NCBI GenBank assembly: GCA_024643345.1
Contig: JAHENB010000063.1
Coordinates: 75,013-139,012, forward strand
Origin: Maribacter sp.
GTDB lineage: Bacteria; Bacteroidota; Bacteroidia; Flavobacteriales; Flavobacteriaceae
Reading direction: 5' to 3'
Length of the DNA stretch: 64,000 nucleotides
Shown here: one piece after another, positions 49,240-58,692 of the stretch
Position numbering within the stretch: the first letter of the stretch is position 1
Layout: each line of letters starts with the position of its first letter
Notes under the pieces: generated by a model
What the model saw: only the letters and a program-made list of their open reading frames with translations
The model's database searches: none
Told to the model about the DNA's origin: nothing
Position numbers and translations under genes: made by a program

Positions 49240-52047
49240 TCAAAAACTATAACTGAAGCCTAAATTAAGCGTGGCACCGCTGGTATAGGATCGCACGGTT
49301 TCTTCCGTTTCTATCCCTGTTGTACTGGGCTTGACCAATTGGGTTCTCCTGATTTCCGGATTCAACAGGTTTCTTCCTATGAATCGAAGTGTCCAATGGG
49401 GTCCAAACTCTTTTGTAACTACCGCATCCAATGCAACGAAGCCTTTCTCGATTATGGCATCATTATAGAACGTTTCGCTTTGACTCTGTATTTCCGGTGC
49501 ACCTAGCGCAAATATTTTGTCTGAAGCATAATTCGCAGTCAAAGATGCGGAAAACGGATTTTCTGTAGGTGTGGAAAAGTTTAAGCTTGCGTTAACGATC
49601 CAGTCGGAAGCACCTTGAAGCCCTGTCTTTGTTAAGTTTTTGTAACGAAAGGTTCTGATAAAGGTACCATCGGCATCGCGAACTTCCTTCAGGTCTTGTG
49701 AATGCCACATACGGGTCGCATTAAAATTGAGGTCTAAGTTATAACCGGTAGGGGTTTCCAATTCTTCGTTTGCTTTGATCAAATCGACCTTTGTTTCAAG
49801 TTCAAATCCGTATACCTCGGCCTTGTCTCCTGAGTTGAAATAAGAGAACACCCCGGCGGAGCCACGATCTTGTACTTTGTTAATCGGATCTTGGATGTCT
49901 TTATAAAAGGCGGCCAAGGAAACCAATTGCCCGGTCGAAGGGAAATATTCCCATTTTAGGTCATAGTTGAGGTCTTTGGAAGCTTCCAAGTTCGGATTAC
50001 CACGGGTTACCTGCCCAACCTGGGATACATATTCAAAAGGGGATATCTCTTTGAATTCAGGAAGGGTAATGGTTTTACTTATGGCTATTCTCAACGCATT
50101 TTTTTCATCCAAATCGTATTTGACGTTGAGGCTTGGGTAAAGGTTGCTGTAATCTTTTACACTTTCACCAACCCTTCCGGGGATATTGCCCACATCATAG
50201 TTCACGCTGATATTGTCGTTTTGAAAACGAAGACCTGCGTTGATGTTCCATTTTTTCAAGCCTACATTAAAATCGGCAAATGCAGCTTTCGAGTCCAATT
50301 CTCCTGTATAAAGATCTGGCAGTAGCTCATTGAGTTGCAATAGCCCATTGGAAAAATTGGAGCTTTGGAAAATACTGCCCAAATTATCTATTGAGGGGGG
50401 ATTAATGGCATTGGTGGCCGTTTCTTCCACGCCAACGAATTGTGAGAAGAAATCACGTTTTTTATTTCGATAATTTGCCCCTAGCTCTATTTTGAAAGCT
50501 TGGCCATTGTCATCCTCTTCGATGATCTGCAGGACATCCTTTAGATAGCCATTGAATTCATTATCGGTGATTTCCTGTCTTGACTTCCTTTGTTGAAATC
50601 CCCCGGTCCTGCCCAATTGCACAAAATCAGAGTTCGGGTCAAAGTTTACTTCGTTCCTAATTCTATTGGGCTCATCGGCTTTAACAAGATTGTAACCCGC
50701 GGCCCATTCCAAGCTGTTCTTCTCGCCCAATTGATGGGTGCCCAATAGTTGGGTGACCAACAACTTGGTCTGCTTAATATTTTGGTCCCGGACAAATTGG
50801 AAGAGCCCCTCCGCGGGGTCGGTTTCCTCAAAAATCGTAGCTTCACCATTTCGGCCTCCTTCAAAAATCTGGTCGGTTAGGTCGTTCACGAAGAAAGTAC
50901 TTGATTTCAACTTGTTTTTGTTGTTGGCCAGGTAGGTCAGGTCTAAAAGGCCGCTGGTAATTACGTTCTTTGAATAAACAGTGGCATCGGTAATGGTATC
51001 ATCAATGAAGTTCGATCGGAACTGGCGAAACAATCCCTCGCCGTACTCAAATTTTTGTCTTTGGGAACCGGTAATAAATACTGAAAATTTCTCATTAAAT
51101 CTTTTTCCAGCACTGATGGAATAATTAAAATTAATGGGCGTTTTTTCTTGAAATGTATTCCAGCCTTGTACGGTTATCAGGTCTCTTGTGGTGGCATTTT
51201 GATCATAGAAACCAAAATCGACGTTCCTTTGGTTGGGTGATACCTTAAAATTGTCAAAAACCCCTTTTTGGGCCACATTGGTATTGATTCCAGACTGCAA
51301 GCCAACCTGCAGTTCTTCACTGCCTTGCAATTCCCTTGCCGTAACATTGATCGTACCTGAAGACTGGTCCGCGGTTGAGCTAACCGCAAAGGTTTTACTA
51401 ACACTGACGTTTTGGATGACCCTGGTCGGAAACAGGCTTAAATCTATATTTTTCCTTTCAATATCATCAGAGGGCACTGGTAAACCATTAAGGGTGGTCG
51501 AAAGATAACGGTCGCCCAAGCCCCTCACAAAAACGTCGCCCGAAGCCTCACTGCTGGTAACCCCTGAAATTTTCGTGGTGGCAGTGGCAACGTCGGATAC
51601 CCCAATTTTGGCCAATTGCTGTGCACCGATGCTCTCCTTTATGGAAACCGCCCTTTTCTGATCCAACAATAATGCTACTTCAGAGTCCTTTCGGGCAGTG
51701 GTTACCACTACCACCTCGTCGAGGGACACCCCTTCGGAAGCGCTCATGGGTATGTTAACAGTAGTTACTTTCCCAGCAACGACTTCAATATCGGGAAATT
51801 CTACCGATTCATAGCCCAAATAGCTGTAAATCAACGTGTAAGATCCGGGAACAAGATTAGAAATTTCATAAAGACCGTCAAAATCGGTTGTGGTACCGGT
51901 CGTGGTTCCTTTGATCAGGACATTGGCAAACGCCAAAGGCTCGTCATTAACTTCCTTATCGATTAACTTTCCTGCGATGCTGCCCGTTTCTTGGGCATAT
52001 ATGAATAGGCTAGGAATTAACGCGAACAATGTAAGAACGATTCTCAA
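49240..52047 (-). CDS. TonB-dependent receptor with N-terminal carboxypeptidase-like domain
   Basis: GSIAGKLIDKEVNDEPLAFANVLIKGTTTGTTTDFDGLYEI; SGDVFVRGLGDRYLSTTLNGLPVPSDD plug; C-terminal LNLGFSYSF. Confidence 0.93.
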   Translation of the reverse strand: MRIVLTLFALIPSLFIYAQETGSIAGKLIDKEVNDEPLAFANVLIKGTTTGTTTDFDGLYEISNLVPGSYTLIYSYLGYESVEFPDIEVVAGKVTTVNIPMSASEGVSLDEVVVVTTARKDSEVALLLDQKRAVSIKESIGAQQLAKIGVSDVATATTKISGVTSSEASGDVFVRGLGDRYLSTTLNGLPVPSDDIERKNIDLSLFPTRVIQNVSVSKTFAVSSTADQSSGTINVTARELQGSEELQVGLQSGINTNVAQKGVFDNFKVSPNQRNVDFGFYDQNATTRDLITVQGWNTFQEKTPINFNYSISAGKRFNEKFSVFITGSQRQKFEYGEGLFRQFRSNFIDDTITDATVYSKNVITSGLLDLTYLANNKNKLKSSTFFVNDLTDQIFEGGRNGEATIFEETDPAEGLFQFVRDQNIKQTKLLVTQLLGTHQLGEKNSLEWAAGYNLVKADEPNRIRNEVNFDPNSDFVQLGRTGGFQQRKSRQEITDNEFNGYLKDVLQIIEEDDNGQAFKIELGANYRNKKRDFFSQFVGVEETATNAINPPSIDNLGSIFQSSNFSNGLLQLNELLPDLYTGELDSKAAFADFNVGLKKWNINAGLRFQNDNISVNYDVGNIPGRVGESVKDYSNLYPSLNVKYDLDEKNALRIAISKTITLPEFKEISPFEYVSQVGQVTRGNPNLEASKDLNYDLKWEYFPSTGQLVSLAAFYKDIQDPINKVQDRGSAGVFSYFNSGDKAEVYGFELETKVDLIKANEELETPTGYNLDLNFNATRMWHSQDLKEVRDADGTFIRTFRYKNLTKTGLQGASDWIVNASLNFSTPTENPFSASLTANYASDKIFALGAPEIQSQSETFYNDAIIEKGFVALDAVVTKEFGPHWTLRFIGRNLLNPEIRRTQLVKPSTTGIETEETVRSYTSGATLNLGFSYSF

Positions 52048-52097
52048 AATATAGGTTTTAAATTTTGTGCAAAGAACGTTAGGGGTTGTAAAAGCCG

Positions 52098-52148
52098 TGT
52101 TACCCCTATGTTAAACCTTTATTTTTTCAGGGTTACCTTAAGGTTATT
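52098..52148. promoter_or_regulatory. Putative Pho-box-like array (11-bp-phased direct repeats)
   Basis: TGTTA at 52098 and 52109, GGTTA at 52131 and 52142: both pairs spaced 11 bp and the two pairs 22 bp apart, between divergent TonB receptor and phoB-like gene. Confidence 0.5.
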
Positions 52149-52224
52149 ACATTAAATGAAGGTTAAGCATTTAATGGGTAATAGTATTATCAGTACTTTT
52201 GAAGAAGAACCAATTTTGGAACGC

Positions 52225-52914
52225 ATGAAAAAAAGTGACATAAAGATTCTTTTGGTCGATGACGAACCTGATATTTTAGAGATCGTGAGTTATAACCTCT
52301 CCGCGGAAGGATACCAGGTTTTCACTGCAAAAAATGGTTTGGAAGGCGTGGAAAAGGCTAAAAAAAAGGAACCACATTTAATTATTTTAGATGTGATGAT
52401 GCCCGAGATGGATGGCATCGAAGCCTGTGAAACCATTCGTAACACCCCCGGTTTGGAGCATACGATCATTACTTTCCTAACCGCAAGGGGAGAAGACTAC
52501 TCCCAGGTTGCAGGGTTTGAAGCTGGGGCCGATGATTACATCACCAAGCCTATCAAGCCCAAGGTATTGGTGAGCAAAGTAAAATCGTTGTTGAGACGTT
52601 TGAAAGAGGAAGAACAAAAACATGAGGAAGATATTGTTAAGATCGGCGATTTGGTCATCAATCGGGAGGAATACAAGATCGTCAACCATGGGAAGGAGAT
52701 CGTTTTGCCCAGAAAAGAGTTCGAGTTGCTGGCCCTTCTCAGTTCAAAACCCAACAAGGTGTTCAAGCGCGAAGTGATCTTGGATCGGGTTTGGGGCACC
52801 GAAGTAGTGGTTGGAGGTCGAACGATAGACGTGCATATACGTAAACTTCGTGAAAAAATAGGGGACGATCATTTTAAGACCGTGAAGGGCGTAGGTTATA
52901 AGTACGTGATCTAA
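52225..52914 (+). CDS. phoB: OmpR/PhoB-type response regulator
   Basis: KILLVDDEPDILEIVSYNLSAEGY; winged-helix GGRTIDVHIRKLREKIGDDHFKTVKGVGYKYVI; ATG 52225 fits domain start, ORF extends to 52156. Confidence 0.88.
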   Translation: MKKSDIKILLVDDEPDILEIVSYNLSAEGYQVFTAKNGLEGVEKAKKKEPHLIILDVMMPEMDGIEACETIRNTPGLEHTIITFLTARGEDYSQVAGFEAGADDYITKPIKPKVLVSKVKSLLRRLKEEEQKHEEDIVKIGDLVINREEYKIVNHGKEIVLPRKEFELLALLSSKPNKVFKREVILDRVWGTEVVVGGRTIDVHIRKLREKIGDDHFKTVKGVGYKYVI

Positions 52915-53981
52915 TGGCCATCAAGCTTAAAAAATCGTACCGCTTCGCTTTTCGCTCCGCTTTGTTGATCACACTATGCTCTGCCATGGTTTTGGTGGGC
53001 CTTCTTTATTTTTTAAAGTCTTCGGACTGGGTCTTAGTGGTGTTGTTCGCCTTGTTTTTTTTCTTGATTTCCTTTGTAATACTGCAATATAGGATCCAAA
53101 AATTTATCTACCGACGAATCAAAAAAATATACGATGATGTCGCCCTGTTGGAATCCTCTACCCTATCCACAGATCCTATCACTACCGATATGAAGACCCT
53201 TACCCAAGAAATCGAGAAGTTTGCCAAGGACAAGAAGGTAGAAATCGATACCCTAAAGATCCGGGAGGAATATCGAAAAGACTTTTTGGGCAATGTGTCT
53301 CACGAGCTAAAAACGCCTCTTTTTACGGTACAGGGTTATATTGAAACCCTTCTTGGCGGTGCAATCAATGATAAAAGTGTACGGAAGAAATACCTTCAGC
53401 GCGCCAATAAGGCCGTGGAACGATTGATCTATATCGTGAAAGACCTGGATTTGATCACCAAATTGGAAGCCGGGGAATTGCAGATCGAACGTTCTAGCTT
53501 CGATATCATAGAGCTCATCCGCAATGTTTTTGAACTGTTGGAAATGAAGTCGGCCAAAATGGAGATTACCCTAACCTTTGATATGGATTATCCTGAACCC
53601 GTTTATGTGTACGCCGATCGCGATAAGATTCAACAAGTACTTACGAATTTGTTGGTGAACTCGATCAAATACGGACAACAGAACGGGACTACCGAAGTGA
53701 GTGTTGAAAACCTGATCAAGAACAAGGTCATCGTTAGGGTAACCGACAACGGAGAAGGTATTCCCAAGCAGCATATACCAAGACTTTTTGAGCGCTTTTA
53801 CCGAATTGACAAAAGCGGCAGCCGCAGCGAAGGGGGATCGGGCCTTGGACTTGCCATTGTAAAGCACATCATTGAAGCCCATGGTGAGAAAATATATGTA
53901 GAGAGTGTTGAGAAAGTGGGCTCGGAATTTTCTTTTACCCTTGAGAAGGCAAAAATAACAGTGCCACAAGCCAAAGCTTGA
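52914..53981 (+). CDS. phoR: PhoR-type sensor histidine kinase
   Basis: Two TM; FLGNVSHELKTPLFTVQGYIETLL; RFYRIDKSGSRSEGGSGLGLAIVKHIIEAHG. Confidence 0.9.
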   Translation: MAIKLKKSYRFAFRSALLITLCSAMVLVGLLYFLKSSDWVLVVLFALFFFLISFVILQYRIQKFIYRRIKKIYDDVALLESSTLSTDPITTDMKTLTQEIEKFAKDKKVEIDTLKIREEYRKDFLGNVSHELKTPLFTVQGYIETLLGGAINDKSVRKKYLQRANKAVERLIYIVKDLDLITKLEAGELQIERSSFDIIELIRNVFELLEMKSAKMEITLTFDMDYPEPVYVYADRDKIQQVLTNLLVNSIKYGQQNGTTEVSVENLIKNKVIVRVTDNGEGIPKQHIPRLFERFYRIDKSGSRSEGGSGLGLAIVKHIIEAHGEKIYVESVEKVGSEFSFTLEKAKITVPQAKA

Positions 53982-54048
53982 TCTAAAAACAAGCACAGTA
54001 AGCTGCGAAGATTTAGTTAGTTTTGTCATTACTATCAATCGGGGTACA

Positions 54049-54720
54049 GTGGGAAGTAAAAACAAGCTTAAGCGTTTTAAAGAAAACGAATCGTTCGAAA
54101 ATGTGATCCAACCCAAAAGGGAAGAAATCACATCGGGCCATTTTCGGCACAAAGGAAACTGGTCGGCACATTTTGGAAATGAGAATCCCCTTGTTCTTGA
54201 ATTGGGTTGCGGTAAAGGGGAATATACCGTTGGCTTGGCCAAACTCAACCCGGATAAAAACTTTATCGGGATCGACATCAAAGGGGCCCGGTTCTGGCGT
54301 GGCGCCAAAACGGCCTTGGAACACAAACTCGATAACGTGGGTTTTTTACGAACCCAGATCGAACTGGTGGACATGGTTTTTGCACCGAACGAGGTTTCGG
54401 AAATCTGGATTACTTTTCCCGATCCACAGATCAAGTACAAACGCACCAAACATCGCATGACCAATGAGAATTTCATCGAAAAGTATCGTAGAATACTTCG
54501 GCCCGAGGGCCTGGTGCATTTAAAGACCGATAGTGAATTCATGCACGGCTATACCTTAGGGTTGCTACAAGGCTTGGGTCTTGACATCGTTTATGCCAAT
54601 CACGACGTTTATCGCAACGAAGGCGCGCCCAAAGAAGTTTTGAACATTCAGACCTTTTATGAGCAGCAATACCTCGAAAAAGGCAAGCCCATTACCTATC
54701 TTCAATTTAGGCTAACCTAA
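54049..54720 (+). CDS. trmB: tRNA (guanine-N7-)-methyltransferase
   Basis: LVLELGCGKGEYTVGLAKLNPDKNFIGIDIKGARFWRGAKTA; WITFPDPQIKYKRTKHRM; GTG start. Confidence 0.96.
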   Translation: MGSKNKLKRFKENESFENVIQPKREEITSGHFRHKGNWSAHFGNENPLVLELGCGKGEYTVGLAKLNPDKNFIGIDIKGARFWRGAKTALEHKLDNVGFLRTQIELVDMVFAPNEVSEIWITFPDPQIKYKRTKHRMTNENFIEKYRRILRPEGLVHLKTDSEFMHGYTLGLLQGLGLDIVYANHDVYRNEGAPKEVLNIQTFYEQQYLEKGKPITYLQFRLT

Positions 54721-54724
54721 TTTT

Positions 54725-55354
54725 ATGGAACATCTGCTCATACTGTTCTTTGCCACTTTTTCGGCCGCCTCCATGGCGACGGTTCCGCCTGGTCTCCTCA
54801 ACCTGAATGCGGCCAAAGTAGGGGTGGAAAAGGGAAAATTCAATGGTATCGTATTTAGCATTGGGGTTTCGACCATGATCATGTTACAGGCCTATTTGGG
54901 CGTATTGATATCAAAATTCTTATACAGAAACCCGGAAGTGATCGATTGGTTGCTCAAGGCTGCGTTGGTCGTTTTTGCTTTCTTTAGCATTTATTTTTTC
55001 TTGGTCGCCAGACGAAATAAAAAGGGGCCTGATAAAAAAGTCGTGATCAGCAAAAGAAACAGTTATTTTAAAGGGTTTTTTTTGGCTTCGGTCAATTTAT
55101 TGACCATTCCATATTATAGCGGCCTGAATGCCATGTGGAACGCCTCGGGATGGATCCAGTTCAAGTTTGCGGACATTTTGACCTTTATCCTGGCCGCAGG
55201 ATTGGGCACTTTTTCTGTTTTGTACTTTTATGTTTTCTATTTTAATAAATTGGATGCCAAAAGCAATAGGTTCTCAAAAAACAGTAACTATATTCTGAGC
55301 GCCTTGATGCTTTTGCTCTTGGTCATTACCATGATTCGCATATTCTATACCTAA
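54725..55354 (+). CDS. LysE family transporter
   Basis: FFATFSAASMATVPPGLLNLNAAKVGVEKG; TM-rich. Confidence 0.85.
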   Translation: MEHLLILFFATFSAASMATVPPGLLNLNAAKVGVEKGKFNGIVFSIGVSTMIMLQAYLGVLISKFLYRNPEVIDWLLKAALVVFAFFSIYFFLVARRNKKGPDKKVVISKRNSYFKGFFLASVNLLTIPYYSGLNAMWNASGWIQFKFADILTFILAAGLGTFSVLYFYVFYFNKLDAKSNRFSKNSNYILSALMLLLLVITMIRIFYT

Positions 55355-55695
55355 TGGCAGCCGATACCCAAAATTTTTTCGAGAAAGTGTATGAGGTCGT
55401 AAAACAGGTTCCCTATGGCAGGGTCACCTCCTATGGAGCCATCGCGAAATACCTGGGGGCCGCTCGTAGTGCGAGAATGGTCGGATGGGCTATGAATGCC
55501 AGTCATACCATGGAAGACGTACCGGCGCATCGCGTGGTGAACAAAGTGGGCCTGCTTACGGGAAAATTTCATTTTGATGGCAGTAATTTGATGCAACAAC
55601 TCTTGGAAAATGAAGGCATCAGCGTGGTAGACCATAAAATCGTCGATTTTGATAAGCACTTTTGGGATCCCTGGAAAGAAATGCCCAATCACTGA
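55354..55695 (+). CDS. Alkyltransferase-like protein (MGMT family lacking active-site Cys)
   Basis: VPYGRVTSYGAIAKYLGAARSARMVGWAM...VPAHRVVNKVG; PAHR replaces PCHR. Confidence 0.9.
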   Translation: MAADTQNFFEKVYEVVKQVPYGRVTSYGAIAKYLGAARSARMVGWAMNASHTMEDVPAHRVVNKVGLLTGKFHFDGSNLMQQLLENEGISVVDHKIVDFDKHFWDPWKEMPNH

Positions 55696-55809
55696 GGGTA
55701 TTGGTATACCCTATGGTGCAATGCTACTTTTCAATCCAAACCCTTTAGCTTTTCGTGGCTAATGGGTATCTTTGTTGTTTAGAATGAATATATATAAAGT
55801 AGGCGAAGC

Positions 55810-56952
55810 ATGATGAAGCTGAACAGGCAAGACATTCTCCAGGCATTGGAGCATATCACCGTCCCGGGCGAAGGGCAAAATATGGTAGAGAGCGGTGCGG
55901 TCAAGAACGTACAGGTGTTTGGGGACGAGGTCGAAATTGATATTACCATCAACAACCCAAGTCTTCAAGCGCGAAAAAAGACCGAAGTGGAGATATTAAA
56001 GGCCATCCACCGAGAGGTCTATGCCAAAGCGAAGATCAAGATCAACATTTCCGTGGATGCCCCGGCCAAACCCAAGGCAAACGAAATTAAAGGGAAACCC
56101 ATTCCCGGAATCCAAAATATCATTGCCGTAGCCTCTGGGAAGGGAGGCGTTGGCAAATCGACCGTAACGGCCAATTTAGCGGTTACCTTGGCAAAAATGG
56201 GGTTTAAAGTAGGGTTGTTGGATGCGGACATATACGGCCCATCGATGCCCATCATGTTCGATGTGGCCATGGAAAAACCATTGGCCATCAACATTGACGG
56301 GAAGTCGAAGATGAAACCGGTTGAGAATTATGGCGTAAAGCTTTTGTCCATAGGATTTTTTACCCAACCCAACCAAGCGGTGATCTGGCGGGGACCCATG
56401 GCCGCCAAGGCCTTGAACCAAATGATTTTTGACGCCCATTGGGGCGATCTGGATTTTATGATATTGGATTTGCCCCCGGGCACCGGAGATATTCATTTGA
56501 GCATTATGCAGGCCATGCCGGTCACAGGTGCCGTTATCGTGAGCACCCCGCAGGAGGTGGCCCTTGCAGATGCCAGAAAAGGGGTCGCCATGTTCCAACA
56601 AGAGGCGATCAACGTTCCTGTATTGGGGATTGTAGAAAATATGGCTTATTTTACTCCGGCCGAACTTCCCGACAATAAATACTATATTTTTGGAAAGGAA
56701 GGAGCAAAGCATCTGGCAGAGGATTTGAACGTTCCGTTTTTGGGAGAAATCCCATTGGTACAGAGCATCCGGGAAGCGGGCGATATAGGGAGGCCAGCTG
56801 CGATGCAAACGGCAACGGCCGTTGAAGCTGCCTTTGAAGCACTTACGAGGAACGTGGTACAGGAGGTTGTAGGGAGGAATAAGAATCTCCCGCCAACCGA
56901 AGCCATAAAGATTACCACCATGGCGGGTTGCGCTGCCGTAAAGAAGAAATGA
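55810..56952 (+). CDS. apbC: Mrp/NBP35 family P-loop ATPase (Fe-S carrier)
   Basis: N-terminal DUF59-like; VASGKGGVGKSTVTANLAVTLAKMGFKVGLLDADIYGPSMP. Confidence 0.95.
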   Translation: MMKLNRQDILQALEHITVPGEGQNMVESGAVKNVQVFGDEVEIDITINNPSLQARKKTEVEILKAIHREVYAKAKIKINISVDAPAKPKANEIKGKPIPGIQNIIAVASGKGGVGKSTVTANLAVTLAKMGFKVGLLDADIYGPSMPIMFDVAMEKPLAINIDGKSKMKPVENYGVKLLSIGFFTQPNQAVIWRGPMAAKALNQMIFDAHWGDLDFMILDLPPGTGDIHLSIMQAMPVTGAVIVSTPQEVALADARKGVAMFQQEAINVPVLGIVENMAYFTPAELPDNKYYIFGKEGAKHLAEDLNVPFLGEIPLVQSIREAGDIGRPAAMQTATAVEAAFEALTRNVVQEVVGRNKNLPPTEAIKITTMAGCAAVKKK

Positions 56953-56953
56953 T

Positions 56954-57196
56954 ATGACATCGGAAGAGTTAAAAATGAATGTTGAAAAAGCGCTTGAAGA
57001 AATACGTCCTTTTTTACAAAGTGATGGCGGGGATATTTCCTTGGTCTCGATCGATAATGACAGTTCGGTTAAAATAAAACTGGAAGGCGCTTGCGTTGGT
57101 TGTAGTGTGAATCAAATGACATTAAAGAGCGGGGTCGAGATGACCATTAAAAAATATGCGCCACAGATCGAAGAGGTCATTAATGTGGGTTCTTAA
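56954..57196 (+). CDS. NifU C-terminal domain (Nfu-type) protein
   Basis: VEKALEEIRPFLQSDGGDISLVSID...GACVGCSVNQMTLKSGVE. Confidence 0.95.
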   Translation: MTSEELKMNVEKALEEIRPFLQSDGGDISLVSIDNDSSVKIKLEGACVGCSVNQMTLKSGVEMTIKKYAPQIEEVINVGS

Positions 57197-57210
57197 TGCC
57201 GATTTTCTAA

Positions 57211-58269
57211 ATGATAAAGACCGACATTCTAATCATAGGCGCCGGGCCAACGGGCCTTTTTGCTGTTTTTGAAGCAGGATTATTGCAATTAAAATGCCAT
57301 CTTATAGATGCCCTTGCTCAGCCAGGGGGGCAATGTTCCGAAATTTATCCCAAAAAGCCCATATATGACATCCCAGGATTCCCTGAGGTACTTGCAGGGG
57401 ATTTGGTGAGTAACCTCATGGAGCAGATCAAGCCTTTTCAGCCCGGATTTACGCTGGGCGAAAGGGCAGAACACATCGAAAAATTGGAAGATGGTTCGTT
57501 CATTGTCACCACCAATAAGGGAACGAGGCACCATGCCCCCATTGTTGCCATTGCCGGTGGATTGGGCAGTTTTGAACCGCGAAAACCCCTTTTGACCAAT
57601 CTTTCGAAGTACGAGGATCATGGAGTGGCCTATATGATCAAGGATCCTGAACATTATCGCAATAAACGGGTCGTTATTTCAGGGGGCGGTGATTCGGCAC
57701 TTGATTGGAGTATTTTTTTGGCAGATGTTGCCTCCGAAATCACACTGGTTCATAGACGAAACGAGTTCAGGGGCGCCCTTGATTCGGTGGAAAAGGTTCA
57801 GTTGCTCAAAAATAAGGGCAAGATCAACCTGATTACCCCGGCAGAGGTGGTTGCCCTTCATGGCGGGGACCACTTGATTGCGGTGACCATCGGCAAAATT
57901 GGTCAGGAAGACGAACAGGTTCTCGAGACGGATTATTTTATTCCGTTGTTCGGACTTTCGCCAAAGCTGGGACCCATTGCCGATTGGGGCTTGGAAATTG
58001 AAAAGAACGCCATTAAAGTTGACAATTCCTTGGATTACCAAACCAATATTCCCGGCATTTATGCCATTGGCGATGTGAATAGTTATCCTGGAAAACTAAA
58101 ATTGATCCTTTGTGGATTCCATGAGGCAACCCTGATGTGCCAAAGTGCCTATCAACGGATATATCCCGATAAAAAGTATGTGATGAAATATACCACTGTC
58201 GGAGGAATACAGGGCTTTGATGGCAGTATCAAGGAGGCTCCTAAAGCGGTCGTAAAGGCCATTGAATAA
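57211..58269 (+). CDS. Ferredoxin/thioredoxin reductase-like NAD(P)/FAD oxidoreductase
   Basis: DILIIGAGPTGLFAVFEAGLLQLKCHLIDALAQPGGQCSEIYPKKPIYDIPGFPEV; GGGDSALDW; YAIGDVNSYPG. Confidence 0.93.
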   Translation: MIKTDILIIGAGPTGLFAVFEAGLLQLKCHLIDALAQPGGQCSEIYPKKPIYDIPGFPEVLAGDLVSNLMEQIKPFQPGFTLGERAEHIEKLEDGSFIVTTNKGTRHHAPIVAIAGGLGSFEPRKPLLTNLSKYEDHGVAYMIKDPEHYRNKRVVISGGGDSALDWSIFLADVASEITLVHRRNEFRGALDSVEKVQLLKNKGKINLITPAEVVALHGGDHLIAVTIGKIGQEDEQVLETDYFIPLFGLSPKLGPIADWGLEIEKNAIKVDNSLDYQTNIPGIYAIGDVNSYPGKLKLILCGFHEATLMCQSAYQRIYPDKKYVMKYTTVGGIQGFDGSIKEAPKAVVKAIE

Positions 58270-58275
58270 GGTATT

Positions 58276-58605
58276 GTGAACGATATCAAAATTTTTATTA
58301 CCGACCGTGAAGGCCTTCGCCATGAAGTGGATGCACCGACGGATATGAACATGAACCTAATGGAAGTGGTGCGTTCATATGAACTGGCCCCCGAAGGTAC
58401 CATCGGTATTTGCGGCGGTATGGCCATGTGTGCCTCTTGCCAGTGTTATGTTTTGTCTGACCACCCACTCCCCGAAAAATCGGATGAGGAAGAGGCCATG
58501 TTGGCCGAGGCTTTTTTTGTGGAAGACAATAGCCGATTGGGCTGCCAAATTCGCATCACCGAAAATCTCAACGGTTTGGAGGTGGCTTTGGCCCCTGAAA
58601 GTTGA
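58276..58605 (+). CDS. 2Fe-2S ferredoxin
   Basis: GICGGMAMCASCQCYVL...LGCQIRITENLNGLEV, adrenodoxin-type cluster motif; GTG start. Confidence 0.92.
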   Translation: MNDIKIFITDREGLRHEVDAPTDMNMNLMEVVRSYELAPEGTIGICGGMAMCASCQCYVLSDHPLPEKSDEEEAMLAEAFFVEDNSRLGCQIRITENLNGLEVALAPES

Positions 58606-58692
58606 ACATGCCGCATTCCGGGACAGCAAAACGGGCAGTCGACCATATTGACTTTCCAGCGATCCTAATCCAATGAAACATTCTTCCTTTTG

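Noticed and set aside
53571-54542. 323-aa minus-strand ORF spanning phoR 3' end and trmB
   Set aside because: Antisense to two confidently identified genes; low-complexity translation without domains
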